A stretch of DNA of 64,000 nt from Riptortus pedestris (Eukaryota > Arthropoda > Insecta > Hemiptera > Alydidae). Below, in pieces: positions 1 to 10,735 of this stretch (the stretch's first letter is position 1; each line of letters starts with the position of its first letter). Under the pieces are notes generated by a model. That model was not told the origin of the DNA, did no database searches, and worked only from the letters and a program-made list of their open reading frames with translations. The translations under genes and the position numbers were made by a program. Where the stretch lies: positions 6,092,501 through 6,156,500 of the forward strand of contig JADPXZ010000007.1 in assembly GCA_019009955.1 (NCBI GenBank), given 5' to 3'.

Positions 1-43
1 CAGCAGCAGTATCAGTCGCCTTATCAACAGCCTGTTGATCCGA
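1..43 (+). CDS. Psi: PSI/FUBP-like splicing regulator, partial exon (exon 1 of the window)
   Basis: The window opens inside an exon reading QQQYQSPYQQPVDP, a Gln/Tyr/Pro-rich linker typical of the region after the KH domains in FUBP/PSI proteins. The open frame reaches position 43, where a good donor follows (CCGA then GTAGGT). It ends in phase 1, and the next exon (4693) begins with the two bases needed to complete the codon (A plus GT gives Ser), so the junction reads P-S-M-P-L. The KH RNA-binding domains that define the family must lie upstream of the window. The family assignment rests on the downstream exons; this piece alone would not identify the gene. Confidence 0.72.
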
Positions 44-120
44 GTAGGTTTTTGGGAGTAGATTTTGCTAAGGGAATAGCGATAACTAGAAGTATGTCTG
101 TTGTAATGTAACATAGTAAT

Positions 121-2890
121 AGGACGGGGGAGTGAGAGAGGAAGGGATGGGGAGAGTAGGAGAGATTGAAAATCGGAATAGATAAAGGAGGGAGAGGGGT
201 AATACTATGAAGAGAAGGAGAGGGAGATACAGTTAGATGGAGCTATAGGGGAGGGTGAGGGGTAATACCACGGAGAGAAGGAGAGGGAGAATACAGGTGA
301 GATGGAGCTTATAGTGGAGGGAGAGGGGTAATACCAACGGAGAGAAGAGGAGTGAGGGAGATACAGTGAGATGGAGCTATAGTTAGGGAGAGGGGTAATA
401 CCACGGAGAGAAGGAGGAGGGAGATACTAGAGTGAGATGGAGTCTATTAGGGAGGGAAGGGAGAGGGGTAATACCACGGAGAGAAGGAGAGGGAGGATAC
501 AGTGATAATGTAGAAGCTATAGGGGGAGGGAAGAGGGTAATACCTACGAGAGAGGAGATGGAGATACTAGTGGCGATGACGCTATAGGGAGGGAGAGTGT
601 AATACCAGGAAGAATGAGAGGGAGATACAGTGGAGATGAGCTATAGGGAGGGAGAGGGGTATTACCTACGGAAGAAGAGAGGGAGGATACAGTGAGATAG
701 GGCTATAGGGATGGGAGATGGGTAATAACTACGGAGAGAAGGAGAGGAGATACGTAGTAGATGGAGCTATAGGGAGGAGAGAGGGAAGTGGTAATACCAC
801 TGGGAAGAGAAGAGATGGGAGATAGAGTGAGATGGAGCTATAGGGAGGGAGAGGGGAGTAATACCACGGAGAGGAAGGAGAGGGAGATACAAGTGAGATG
901 GGAGCTATAGGAGGAAGGGAGAGGGAGGGTAATACACACGGAGAGAAGGAGAGGGATATACAGTTGAGATGAGAGCTATAGGGAGGGAAGAGGGGTAATT
1001 ACCACTGAGAGAACGGAGAGGAGGAGGATACAGGTGAGATGGGAAGCTATAGGGAGGGAAGGGGGTAATACACAAAGGGAGAGAAGGAGAGGGGAGAGAT
1101 GTACGCAGTGAGATGGAGGCTATAGGGAAGGGAGAGGGGTAATACCCACGGAGAGAAGGAGGAGGGAGATACAGTGAGATGGATGCTATAGGGAGGGGGA
1201 GAGGGTATACCGACGGAGAGAAGGAGAGGGAGATACAGTGAGATGGAGCTATAAGGGAGGGTAGAGGGGTAATACCACGAGAGATTGTGGTGAGAGGGAG
1301 ATAAGTGAGATGGAGCTATAAAGGGAGGGAGAGGGGTAAAACCACGGAGAGGAAGGAGAGGTATGAAACAGATAGATGGATCTATAGTTAGGGAGAGTGG
1401 TAATACCACGTGAGAGAATGAGAGGGAGATACAGTGAATAGGAGCTATAGGGAGGGAGAGGTGTATACCACGGAGGAGAAGGAGAGTAGATACAGTGAGA
1501 TGGAGCTATAGGGGAGGGATAGGGGTATATACCACGGAGATAAGGAAGGATGGAGATACAGTGAGGATGGAGCTATAGGGAGGGAGGGGAGTAATAACCA
1601 GGAGAGAAGAGGGGAGATACAGTGAGATTGAGCGTATAGAGGATTGATGAGGGTAAAACCACTGAGACAAGGAGAGGGATATAAGTGAGATGGAGCTATA
1701 GGGGAGGGAGAGGGGTAATACCACGGAGAGAAGGAGAGGGAGATACAGTGAGATGGAGCTATAGGGAGGGAGAGGGGTAATACCACGGAGAGAAGGAGAG
1801 GGAGATACAGTGAGTATGGAGCTATAGGGAGGGAGAGGGGGTAATACCAGCGGAGAGAAGGAAGAGGGAAAGGATACAGTGAGATGGAGCTATAGGGAGG
1901 GAGAGGGGGTTTAATAACCAGGGAGAGAAGGAGAAGGGAGATACATTGAGTGATGGAGCTATAGGGAGGGAGAGAGGGTAATATCCACGGAGAGAAGGAG
2001 AGGGAGATACAGTGAGAAATGGAGCTATAGGGAGGGAGAGGGGTAATACCACGGAGAGAAGGGAGAGGGAGATACAGTGAGATGGAGCTATAGGGAGGGT
2101 GAGGTGGTAATACACACGTGAGAGAAGGAAGTGAAGAGGGAAGATAGCAGTGAAGATGGAGCTATAGGGAGGGAGAGGGTAATACCACGGAGAGAAAGGA
2201 TGGAGGATACAGTGAGATGAGAGAGTAGTAGGGGGGGTGAGGGTTAATACCAACGGAGAGAAGGAGAGGGAGATACAGTGAGATGGAGCTATAGGGGAGG
2301 GAGAGGGGTAATTACCAACTGCTAGAGAGAAGGAGAAGAGGGAGATTACAGTGGAAAGAATGGAGCTATAGGGGAGGGTGAGGGGGTTAAAATAACCACG
2401 CGGAGGAGAAAGGCAGAGGGAGAGATACAGTGAGATGGAGCTATAGGGGTAGGGAGCAGGGGTAATACCACGGATGGAGAAGGAGAGGGAGGATACAGTG
2501 AGATGGAGCTATAGGGAGGGAGAAGGGGTTAATACCACCGGAGAGAAGGAGAGGGAGATACAGTGAGATGGAGGCTTATAGGGAGGGAGAGGGGTAATAC
2601 CCACGGAGAGAAGGAAGAGGAGAGATACAGTGAGATGGAGCTATAGGGTAGGGAGAGGGGTAATACCAAGGAGAGAAGGAGAGGGAGATACTGTTGAGAT
2701 GGAGCTATTAGGGATTTGAGTGAGAGGGGTAATACCACGACGGAGAGAAGGAGAGGATATGAGAGGGTGAAAGAGTCGATGTGAATAGTAATACGGAGAG
2801 AGGAGAAATACAGTGAGATGGAGCTATAGGGAGGGAGAGGGTAATACCAGGAAGAGGGAGAGGGGAGATAGAATACAGTGAGATGAGATT
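121..2890 (+). repeat. 62-bp purine-rich tandem array
   Basis: About 45 units of roughly 62 bp. Each contains GAGATGGAGCTATAGGGAGG, then a GGGGTAATACCACGG segment and GAGAAGGAGAGGGAGATACA. The + strand is almost pure purine apart from the ATACCAC box. Units differ mainly by scattered 1-2-base insertions, an error-like pattern. It lies in intron 1 of the PSI-like gene, so a purine-rich RNA would be transcribed. No protein is likely: the long minus-strand frames are unit-periodic Ser/Pro/Leu repeats. Confidence 0.9.
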
Positions 2891-4216
2891 GAGATGGAGC
2901 ATAGAGAAGAGGAAAGAGTGAGATGGAGCTATAGGGAGGGAAGGAGGAAGAGGGAGCTATTGGGAGGGAGAGAAGAAGAGGGAGCTCTTGGGAGGGATGA
3001 GAAGGGTATAAGAGGGGAGCCTATAGCGAAGGAGAGGAGGATAAGAGCGAGATGGAGCTATAGGGAGGGAGAGAGGGTGGAAATACAAAGAAAAAGTGAG
3101 CTCTTGGGGACGGAGAGGGGGATACAGAGATGGGCTTAATAGGGAGGGAGAAGGGTAAGACCAGGAGCTATAGGGAGGGAGATAGTGAGGGAGCTATAAG
3201 GGAGGGAGAGAAGAAGAGTGAGCTCTTGGTGGAGAGAAGAAGAGGGAGCTATAGGTGTAGGAGAGAAGAAGAGGGAGCTCTTGGGCGGGATGGACGCCGT
3301 GGGAGCTATTGGGAGGGAGAGAAGAAGAGGGAGCTCTTGGGAGGGAGAGAAGAAGAGGGAGCTATAGGGAGGGAGAGAAGAGAAGAGGGAGCTATAGGGA
3401 GGGAGAGAAGAGAAGAGGGAGCTATAGGGAGGGAGAGAAGAAGAGGGAGCTATAGGGAGGGAGAGAAGAGAAGAGGGAGCTATAGGGAGGGAGAGAAGAG
3501 AAGAGGGAGCTATAGGGAGGGAGAGACGAAGATGGAGCTCTAGAGAGGGAGAGAGAGCGAGATGGAGCTAAGAAGAGAAGAGAGAGGGAGCTATTAGGAG
3601 GGCAGGAAGAAGAGTGAGCTATTGGGAGAGGGAGCTACAGGAGGGAGAGAGAGTGAGAAGTGAGTGACTCTTGTTGGGAGAGGTAAGAAGAGGGAGCTAT
3701 TGGGAAGGGAGAGAAAAGATGGAAGTCTATATGGAGGATGAGAAAGTGGAGATGGAGCTTCTTGGAGGAGAGAGAGTGAGAAGAGGGAAGCCCCCTATAT
3801 GGGAGGAGAGAGAGAAGAAAGGGAGCCAATTGGAGAGAGAGTGAGATGGAGCTATAGGGAGGGAGAGAGAGCGAGATGGAGCTATAGAGAGGGAGAGAGA
3901 GTGAGATGGAGCTATAGGGAGGAAGAGAATAGTGAGATGGAGCTATAGGGAGGGAGGGAGTGAGAGTGAGATGGAGCTATAGGGAGGGAGAGAGAGTGAG
4001 ATGGAGCTATAGAGAGAGAGTGAGATGGAGCTATAGGGAGGGAGAGAGAGTGAGATGGAGCTATAGGGAGGGAGAGAGAGCGAGATGGAGCTATAGAGAG
4101 GGAGAGAGAGTGAGATGGAGCTATAGGGAGGGAGAGAGAGTGAGATGGAGCTATAGGGAGGGAGAGAGAGCGAGATGGAGCTATAGGGAGGAAGAGAATA
4201 GTGAGATGGAGCTATA
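2890..4216 (+). repeat. 30-bp purine-rich tandem array (short form of the 62-bp unit)
   Basis: Continues the preceding array with the ATACCAC half lost. The regular part (3840-4216) repeats a 30-bp unit beginning GAGATGGAGCTATAGGGAGG; 3290-3540 holds a related GAAGAGGGAGCTATAGG form. Because 30 is divisible by three, the frame stays open and gives a 10-residue periodic peptide (RWSYREGERV), which I take as an artefact. Units near 3840-4216 are nearly identical, in contrast with the noisy 62-bp block. Confidence 0.9.
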
Positions 4217-4239
4217 AGTGAACAGTCTCTTTGGTCGGG

Positions 4240-4632
4240 TAAAGTTTGGTGTGTTAGGTCGGCCATTTTCCGTCGGCTCGGGTTGCAGCTTGTTCTAGAC
4301 CTGTCGTATTACCCTTACCTGATCTTCGTTACTTTGTAGGAGATTTATTAAAATACGTTCTCTGTTCATTCCGCCCCCGTGCTCCCTTCTTTAGTTTCTT
4401 AGGACTAGTAAAATTTGTAGTTATTAAAATATAAATTATTCTTATAATTTTCAGAAAGTGCCGTTATCAGTATGGGAATTTATTTTTAATTAGACTGGCA
4501 AGAATTTCTCATTAGCGTTTGTATTGAATCCCGGTGGTGTTGTGTTAGCAGTATGTATATTTCTCTATTGTATAACTTGATGCTGGGAAATCTGCTTAGT
4601 TTACACAGCCCTTGCCTGGCGGACTTTTTTAT
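4240..4632 (+). repeat. Degenerate transposon fragment in intron 1
   Basis: Closely resembles 21272-21597. Shared blocks include the CGGCCATTTTCCGTCGGCTC region, GACTAGTAAAATTTG, CTCATTAGCGTTTGTATT, GGTGGTGTTGTGTTAGCAG, and a final module GGGAAATCTGCTTAGTTTAC ending in GGACTTTTT. The final module also occurs, in either orientation, near 15.08, 33.64, 34.57, 47.0, 54.73 and 59.23 kb, so it is probably the terminus of a dispersed element. No coding capacity. Confidence 0.7.
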
Positions 4633-4692
4633 ATTTTATCTTGATGTAATTAATTATTTTCTAATAATTTATTTGTATTGTATTTTGTGTAG

Positions 4693-4838
4693 GTATGCCA
4701 CTTAGCGTTGGAGGAGGAGGCATGGGCAATATGGGAGGTGCTCCACAGGCCGACTATAGCCAGCAATGGATAGAATACTACAGGAGCCTAGGAATGCACA
4801 CTGAAGCAGATACTATAGAACAGCAGACTAAAGCTAAG
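4693..4838 (+). CDS. Psi: PSI-like splicing regulator, exon encoding U1-70K-binding motif A
   Basis: After acceptor TGTGTAG the exon reads a Gly/Met-rich linker (MPLSVGGGGMGNMGG), then AP-QADYSQQWIEYYRSLG and a helix ending EQQTKAK. The DYS..W.EYYR core is the signature of the C-terminal Tyr-rich motif of FUBP/KHSRP and of the A/B repeats of Drosophila PSI. In PSI these repeats bind the U1 snRNP 70K protein and help steer 5' splice-site choice in the nucleus. The exon starts in phase 1 and ends in phase 0 at AAG then GTAAAT. The two-motif layout and trailing helix fit PSI better than vertebrate FUBP1. Oddity: the last roughly 25 bases of this exon plus the donor are tandemly amplified in the intron that follows. 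Confidence 0.85.
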
Positions 4839-6200
4839 GTAAATAGCAGGATAGAGCTGAGGTAAATAGCAGGCTAGAGCTAAGGTAAATAGCAGGCTAG
4901 AGCTAAGGTAAATAATAGCACAAAGCTATATAACAGCAGACTAAAGCTAAGGTAAATAGCAGGATAGAGCTGAGGTAAATAGCTGGCTAGAGCTAAGGTA
5001 AATAGCTGGCTAGAGCTAAGGTAAATAGCAGGCTAGAGCTAAGGTAAATAGCAAGCTAGAGCTAAGGTAAATAGCACGATGCTATAGAACAGCAGGTTAG
5101 AGCTAACGTAAATAACACAATGCTATAGAACAGTAGGCTAAAGCTAAGGTAAATAGCAGGCTAGAGCTAAGGTAAATAGCAAGCTAGAGCTAAGGTAAAT
5201 AGCAGGCTAGAGCTGAGGTAAATAGCACGATGCTATAGAACGGCAGGCTAGAGCTAAGGTAAATAGCAGGCTAGAGCTAAGGTAAATAGCAGGTTAGAGC
5301 TAAGGTAAATAACACAATGCTATAGAACAGTAGGCTAAAGCTAAGGTAAATATTACAATGCTGTAGAACAGCAGGTTAGAGCTAAGGTAAATAACACAAT
5401 GCTATAGAACAGTAGGCTAAAGCTAAGGTAAATAGCACGATGCTATAGAACAGCAGGCTAGAGCTAAGGTAAATAGCTGATCCTATAGAACAACAGGCTA
5501 GAGCTAAGGTAAATAAGCAGGCTAGAGCTAAGGTAAATAGCACGCTAGACCTGAGGTACATAGCAGGCTAGAGCTGAGGTAAATAGCAGGCTAGAGCTGA
5601 GGTAAATAGCAGGCTAGAGCTAAGGTAAATAGCACGATGCTATAGAACAGCAGGCAAGAGCTAAGGTAAATAGCAGGCTAGAGCTAAGGTAAATAGCACG
5701 ATGCTATTGAACAGCAGGCTAGAGCTAAGGTAAATAGCAGGCTAGGTATATAGGTAAATAGCGAGGCTAAGAGCTAAAGGTAAATAGCCGATGCTATAGT
5801 CGGCAGGCTAAAGCTAAGGTAAATAGCTGATGCTATAGAACAGCAGGCTAGAGCTAAGGTAAATAGCTGATGCTATAGAACAGCAGGCTAGAGCTAAGGT
5901 AAATAGCTGATGCTATAGAACAGCAGGCTAGAGCTAAGGTAAATAGCTGATGCTATAGAACAGCAGGCTAAAGCTGAGGTAAATAGCTGATGCTATAGAA
6001 CAGCAGGCTAGAGCTAAGGTAAATAGCTGATGCTATAGAACAGCAGGCTAGAGCTAAGGTAAATAGCTGATGCTATAGAACAGCAGGCTAAAGCTGAGAG
6101 GTAGAAGTATAGCATGATGACTATATAACGGCAGGCTAGAGCTAAGGTAAATAGCTGATGCTATAGAACAGCAGGCCTAAAGCTAAGGTAAATAGCATAC
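4839..6200 (+). repeat. Tandem array of the exon-2 5' splice site (about 45 copies)
   Basis: The array starts exactly at the exon/intron border. The exon end CTATAGAACAGCAGACTAAA plus GCTAAG and donor GTAAATAGC recurs in two forms: a short unit of about 24 bp (GGCTAGAGCTAAGGTAAATA type) and a longer unit of about 37 bp that also includes GATGCTATAGAACAGCA. By eye there are about 45 GTAAAT sites, most preceded by CTAAG or CTGAG, so each keeps a usable-looking donor core. Reading past the first donor in the exon frame gives stops within a few codons. The array ends near AGCATACATAATGC. It clearly arose by amplification of the exon border itself. Confidence 0.9.
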
Positions 6201-6649
6201 ATAATGCAGTTGTGGATGATTATTGGTATGGGTGAAATATCTTCCATTACTATACATCGGATCAAAACATTGTAAATAACCAATCTTATTGCAAATGTAA
6301 ATTTCCTATAAATATTGTTATATTAATTTATTCTCTATCTTGAATATTAGACGAGATATGTGCATTTTTTCAGTTTTCAACATCAAATCCTCGAGCACAA
6401 GCCCCCCTTCCTGCTCGAGTCACATAAACCTACTCTGTTATATAATAAACCTCGCATTATTGCAAGCTTAAATACACACAAATATTGTTTGCAAAACAGT
6501 CCTTTATTATACAAGATACATGCAAAGATGTTCTGCTGACCTCCCCTTCCCCTCTGATTAAGTTTATGGATTGCTATAATTTTATCGATTGAGCTAAAAA
6601 TTATTCTGATTCAATCATAAATTAACAGTATAAGTTTTCTATATATATT

Positions 6650-8180
6650 CTAGCCTCAGATACCCGGCATACCCCGGTAAAATAATTTGAGGCAGCATGG
6701 AACATAGAATTTATTTGGCAAACCTTTTAATTTGCACGGGGGGAGGGGAGGAGTTAACAATTATTCCTCCCTCACCAGTGTTTAAGGTTAATATCCGTTG
6801 TCATGGGGTGGGGGTGATGTTAAAATTTATTTTTTATGTAAGTCTTGACTGTACTGCGAGCGAAGGTCAGATTTTGTTATATTGTCATAGTGTGCCCTCT
6901 CCTGTGCATAATGCATAGATTTCAGTTTACGAAGGACAAAATAATTAACATAGATTTTGAATTAATTTTTTCCAAGTGAGGTACCTCACAGTTCAAATTA
7001 GAATGAATTGTTGAGGGTTCATATCAATATTGCTGGCAAATTATTTAGCTTCCTCGACGATTTGTTCCGGGAAGACACTTTATAAAACAAAAGATTTATC
7101 CTAAATAACAAAAGTAAAACAACATTTGATATTGTGCTTATGTTTGTCAAACAAAAACAGAATAGGCAATGAAATATCACGAATTTTTAATTCAGTGCCT
7201 CCCTTATGATATAACCCCACACTCCCACGTACTCAAGAGGACCCTTAAAATCTTAATATAGCTTATAAGATCATGGAAGAATTAATGCTAATTGACCATA
7301 CCGGAGTTTTTTAAGTTCGGGTTAATCATTGCGGTGTCCTAATGAAATAGATTACATGAGCGTCCGTCGCTTTAGCTTTTATAGTTTGTGTATATCTCGT
7401 TTAGTAAATTAGTAATATAAGAATAAAAGTGGAGAGATAGACATGGGGGAGTGGTACTCGTGGGATGGACACAAGAGAGAGTGTGGGGGGATGGGGGGGG
7501 GTTATGATGTTATGTTCATATTTTGCCGAAAACCTAATAGGAAACGAAATATCTGCTTTTATTTATTTCTGGCTTCCCTTCATAACCCCCACCCGGCGAT
7601 GCCACGTCCCTACAGAAATGTTGGTATAGGCTGGTTAAAACGAAAGCGTTTAGTGCTAATACATATACCGAGTGTTTATTTATATTTCGGGTGGGACTAT
7701 TGGTCGCAATTTAAAATTGTTCACTTCCGAGATCCGCTATAGGTTTTTCAGCGTATATCTCCGTTTATAATTCGGTTATACGAAAAATGTGTATATAACA
7801 AAAAGTTCTACTCTACATAACAAATATAAACAACTTTTGTTATGTTTCATATGATGCCCAAAAACCAGGAAAACGAAATATGCCTATTTTTAATTTCTGG
7901 CTTCCCTTTTATCCCCATCCACTCCAGTTTGTCTCACAGAGGAATATTAATATAGCCTAAAGTCTAAGTTGGTTTAGTAGTAATATACCTACCAAGTTTC
8001 ATAAAATTTGGTTCAGAGAGCCTTTATGCGTGAAAAGGTAACAAACAAACAAATAAACAGACACCAAAGAAAAACAAAATGCAGATATGGTGTCTATCGA
8101 CATGTGAAACGAAAAGTTATCATGAAATTTCCGCGAAAAAAATCAATGTACAGACAGAGGTTAGCAATTTATAATATAAT
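6650..8180 (+). mobile_element. RTE-like retroposon copy (non-coding)
   Basis: Opens near TAGCCTCAGATACCCGGCAT and ends with TTTCATAAAATTTGGTTCAG, then a GCGTGAAAAGGTAACAAACA run, then CGCGAAAAAAATCAATGTAC and an AT-rich tail. This start and end recur at 23.65, 57.6, 59.5, 62.25 and 63.24 kb. The ...GGTTCAGCCGTTTATGCGTG... tail resembles 3' ends of RTE-clade LINEs and dependent SINEs, but I see no reverse-transcriptase frame. Short internal frames are not conserved between copies. Confidence 0.6.
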
Positions 8181-8349
8181 ATATTTATATTCAAGTAATT
8201 GTTTTACTTGCCTGTTGGAAGTTGGGAGTACTGTTTGTTTTAACATTTTCAGATGCTTCCCATCTGGGGGAGGAATTTCTCCCTTAAGAGCATCATGTAT
8301 TTATTCGCTGTAATATTGCTGCGGGATTGTGTTGAGTGGTGGTTGATTA

Positions 8350-8415
8350 GCAGGATGTTAGATTATTTATTATTATTATTTATTTAACCGTCCACATTTT
8401 TGCGAGACTTAGGCG
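8350..8415 (-). mobile_element. SINE tail fragment
   Basis: On the minus strand it reads GCAAAAATGTGGACGGTTAA followed by an (AAT)n tail, matching the end of the SINE at 44740-44975 (GTGGACGTTAATAAATAATAA). Only the last 60 or so bases are present, with the poly-AAT tail outermost, as expected for a 5'-truncated retroposon. Confidence 0.5.
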
Positions 8416-8985
8416 TAACTGGAGATTGTTTAGATCGTCAGAGACTCACACCTTTTCCTAGCCAGGATTTAAATTTATATCTATTGGAGAACTTCCACGC
8501 TGCGAAATATGCTTTTTTTTCATTATTACCTATACAAATTTTACCAAGGACATAAGATATTTGATATACTTCACTCCCTTCATAGGATTTTCTATTCATT
8601 TCCTCTCTCTCTTTTTTCCTATCCCCCCCCCCCCATTTTCCATGAATCTTCAAATAAATTCCTCATGGAAGGCCTTTTGTCTTATGAAATGAACTAAGGT
8701 CCACCCCACCTTTTTTACCTAAGGCATTTGCTCTTACTGCATCATTTAGAATTTTCGAGACCATATTGTCTCTAAAGTCAATATCTACATTACTGTGGCT
8801 TCAAATCTATTATATCCCCTTTTCGTGGAGAGCCCAACATTTCCCCAACCACACATTAAATGGCAATACTTTGGCAAACATTTTCCACATTGCTATTTGT
8901 ACTTATATAACAGTTAATAGTGTAAAACTAGCCTTTACGTTTGTGGAACAGCGCATTAAAGTATGTGTTTGTTGTGTTGTTGCAG

Positions 8986-9154
8986 GCAGCGCAGGCGGCA
9001 GCGGCAGCAGCAGCAGCTCAGCAAGCGCAACCGACACCGTCAGCTCAGCAGAATGGCGCTGCGCCTGACTATAGTGCTCAATGGGCACAGTACTATAGGA
9101 GCTTGGGCAAGATCAAGGAGGCAGAGTTCATAGAGCAGCAGATGAAGGCTAAGG
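8986..9154 (+). CDS. Psi: PSI-like splicing regulator, exon encoding U1-70K-binding motif B
   Basis: Begins in phase 0 after TTGCAG with AAQAAAAAAAQQAQPTPSAQ, then APDYSAQWAQYYRSLGKIKE and a helix ending EQQMKAK. This is the second copy of the Tyr/Trp motif in 4693-4838: both have DYS.QW..YYRSLG and both end EQQ.KAK. The pair corresponds to the A and B repeats of PSI that bind U1-70K. The 3' border is unusual: the sequence is AAGGGTGTTTGAG. A donor at AAGG/GTGTTT (phase 1) joined to the shifted acceptor at 10735 gives KAK-AAQAAAA, the same linker as between motifs A and B, so I chose it. If the donor is skipped, the frame ends KGV at a TGA (9160-9162). Confidence 0.82.
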
Positions 9155-9165
9155 GTGTTTGAGCA

Positions 9166-9259
<94 letters not shown>

Positions 9260-9341
9260 CCTCTCTCTCCCTCTCTCTCACTCTCCCTCCCTCTCTCTCA
9301 CTCTGCCTCCCTCTCTCTCCCTCTCCCTCTCTCTCCCTCTC

Positions 9342-9377
<36 letters not shown>

Positions 9378-9488
9378 CCTCTCCCCCCCCCCTTCCCTCT
9401 CTCTCTCTCTCTCTACTCTTCCTTTCCTCTCTCTCACTCTACCCTTCCCTCTCTCTCTCTCACTCTACCTTCCCCTCTCCCCCCCCCT

Positions 9489-9530
<42 letters not shown>

Positions 9531-9545
9531 TCTCTCTCTCTCTCA

Positions 9546-9603
<58 letters not shown>

Positions 9604-9613
9604 CTCCTCTCCC

Positions 9614-9668
<55 letters not shown>

Positions 9669-10563
9669 TCTCTCTCTTCCCCCCCCTCTCTCTCTCTCTC
9701 TCTCTCTCCCCCCCTCTCTCTCTCCCTCTCTCTCTTCCCCCCTCTCTCTCTCTCTCTCTCCCCCCTCTCTCTCTCTCTCTCTCCCCCCCCCTCTCTCTCT
9801 CTCTCTCTCTCTACCCTCCCATCTCTCTCCCCCCCCCCCTCTCCCTCTCTCTCTCCCCCTCTCTCTCTCTCTCTCTCTTCCCCCTCCTCTCACTCTCACA
9901 CTCACCCCCTCCTCTCTCTCTCATCCTCCTCTCCCCTCCTCCCTCTCTCTCTTCCCCCCCTCTCTCTCTCTCTCTCTCTCTTCCCCCCTCTCTCTTCTCT
10001 TTCTCTGTTCCCCCCTCTTTCCCTCACTCTCTCCCCCCCCCCTCAACTCTCTCTCTTTCTCTCTCTCCTTCCTCACACTCTCTCCCTCCCCCCCTCTCTC
10101 TCTCTCCCTCTCTCTCTCTCTCTTCTCTCTCTCTCCTCCCCCTCTTCTCTCCTCACTCTCTCTTTCCCTTCCTCTCTCTTTCCCTCTCTCTCCCCCCCCC
10201 CTCCTCTCTCTCTCTCTTCTCTCACTCTCTCCCCCCCCCTCACTCTCTCTCTCCTCTCTCTCTCTCTCTCCCCCCCCTCCTCTCTCTCTCTCCCCCCTCT
10301 CGCTCTCTGTCTCTGTTTCCCCCTCTTTCCCTCACTCTCTCTTTCCTCTCTCCCCCCTCCTCCCCCTCCTCTCCCCCCCCCCTCTTCGCTCTCTCTCTCC
10401 CCCCCTTCCTCACTCTCTCCCCTCCCCTCCTCACTCTCCTCTCCCCCCCTCTCTCTCTCTCCCCCTCTCTCTCTCTCTCTTCTCCCCCCCCTCCCTCTTC
10501 TCTCTCTTCTCTTCCTCATCTCTCACTCACCCCCTCCTCACTCTCTCTCTCTCTCTTTCTCTC

Positions 10564-10611
<48 letters not shown>

Positions 10612-10735
10612 CCACTTCTCAGACTAAACGTCTGCCTATTATATATAATAATAATTAACATACCTTAGTTTGCACTTTAATTTCTTTGTCTCGAAATGGA
10701 ATTATATTCCGTTCTTTTCTTAATTTTTCAGCAAG
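9155..10735 (+). other. Intron 3 of the PSI-like gene
   Basis: Proposed donor GTGTTT at 9155 (weak at positions 3-6) and acceptor TTTTTCAGCAAG ending at 10735. Between them lies a 1.45-kb CT-rich block, then about 110 bp of ordinary AT-rich sequence. An alternative acceptor four bases earlier (CAG ending 10731) would shift the reading frame. Confidence 0.6.
9167..10620 (+). repeat. Polypyrimidine (CT)n block, 1.45 kb
   Basis: Almost pure C/T on the + strand: perfect (CT)n for the first 85 bases, then CT interrupted by C-runs and occasional A or G. The strand asymmetry means the minus strand is pure GA. It gives very long spurious frames on both strands (Ser/Leu/Pro on +, Arg/Glu on -), which are not genes. 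It fills the last intron of the PSI-like gene. Confidence 0.97.

Larger units (their letters stand above)
44..4692 (+). other. Intron 1 of the PSI-like gene
   Basis: Bounded by GTAGGT at 44 and TTTTGTGTAG ending at 4692, with matching phase 1. Nearly all of it is a purine-rich tandem array (about 121-4216), followed by a degenerate transposon fragment (about 4240-4632) also present at 21.27-21.6 kb. No coding sequence is seen inside; open frames in the array are periodic artefacts of units whose length is a multiple of three. Confidence 0.7.
6201..8985 (+). other. Rest of intron 2 of the PSI-like gene
   Basis: After the splice-site array the intron holds one MITE-like unit (about 6240-6375), an RTE-like retroposon (about 6650-8180), a SINE tail in reverse (about 8350-8415) and about 550 bp of AT-rich sequence with no recognisable feature (8430-8980). 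The acceptor is TTGTTGTGTTGTTGCAG ending at 8985. Confidence 0.6.

Noticed and set aside
3130..4266. Charged repetitive frames such as the RWSYREGERV repeat
   Set aside because: The 30-bp repeat unit is divisible by three, so the periodic frames need no selection; the region is an intron.
9155..10658. Two overlapping + strand frames of about 490-499 codons (Ser/Leu/Pro) and Arg/Glu-rich minus frames
   Set aside because: They are translations of the CT-rich block; dinucleotide repeats keep frames open by chance.
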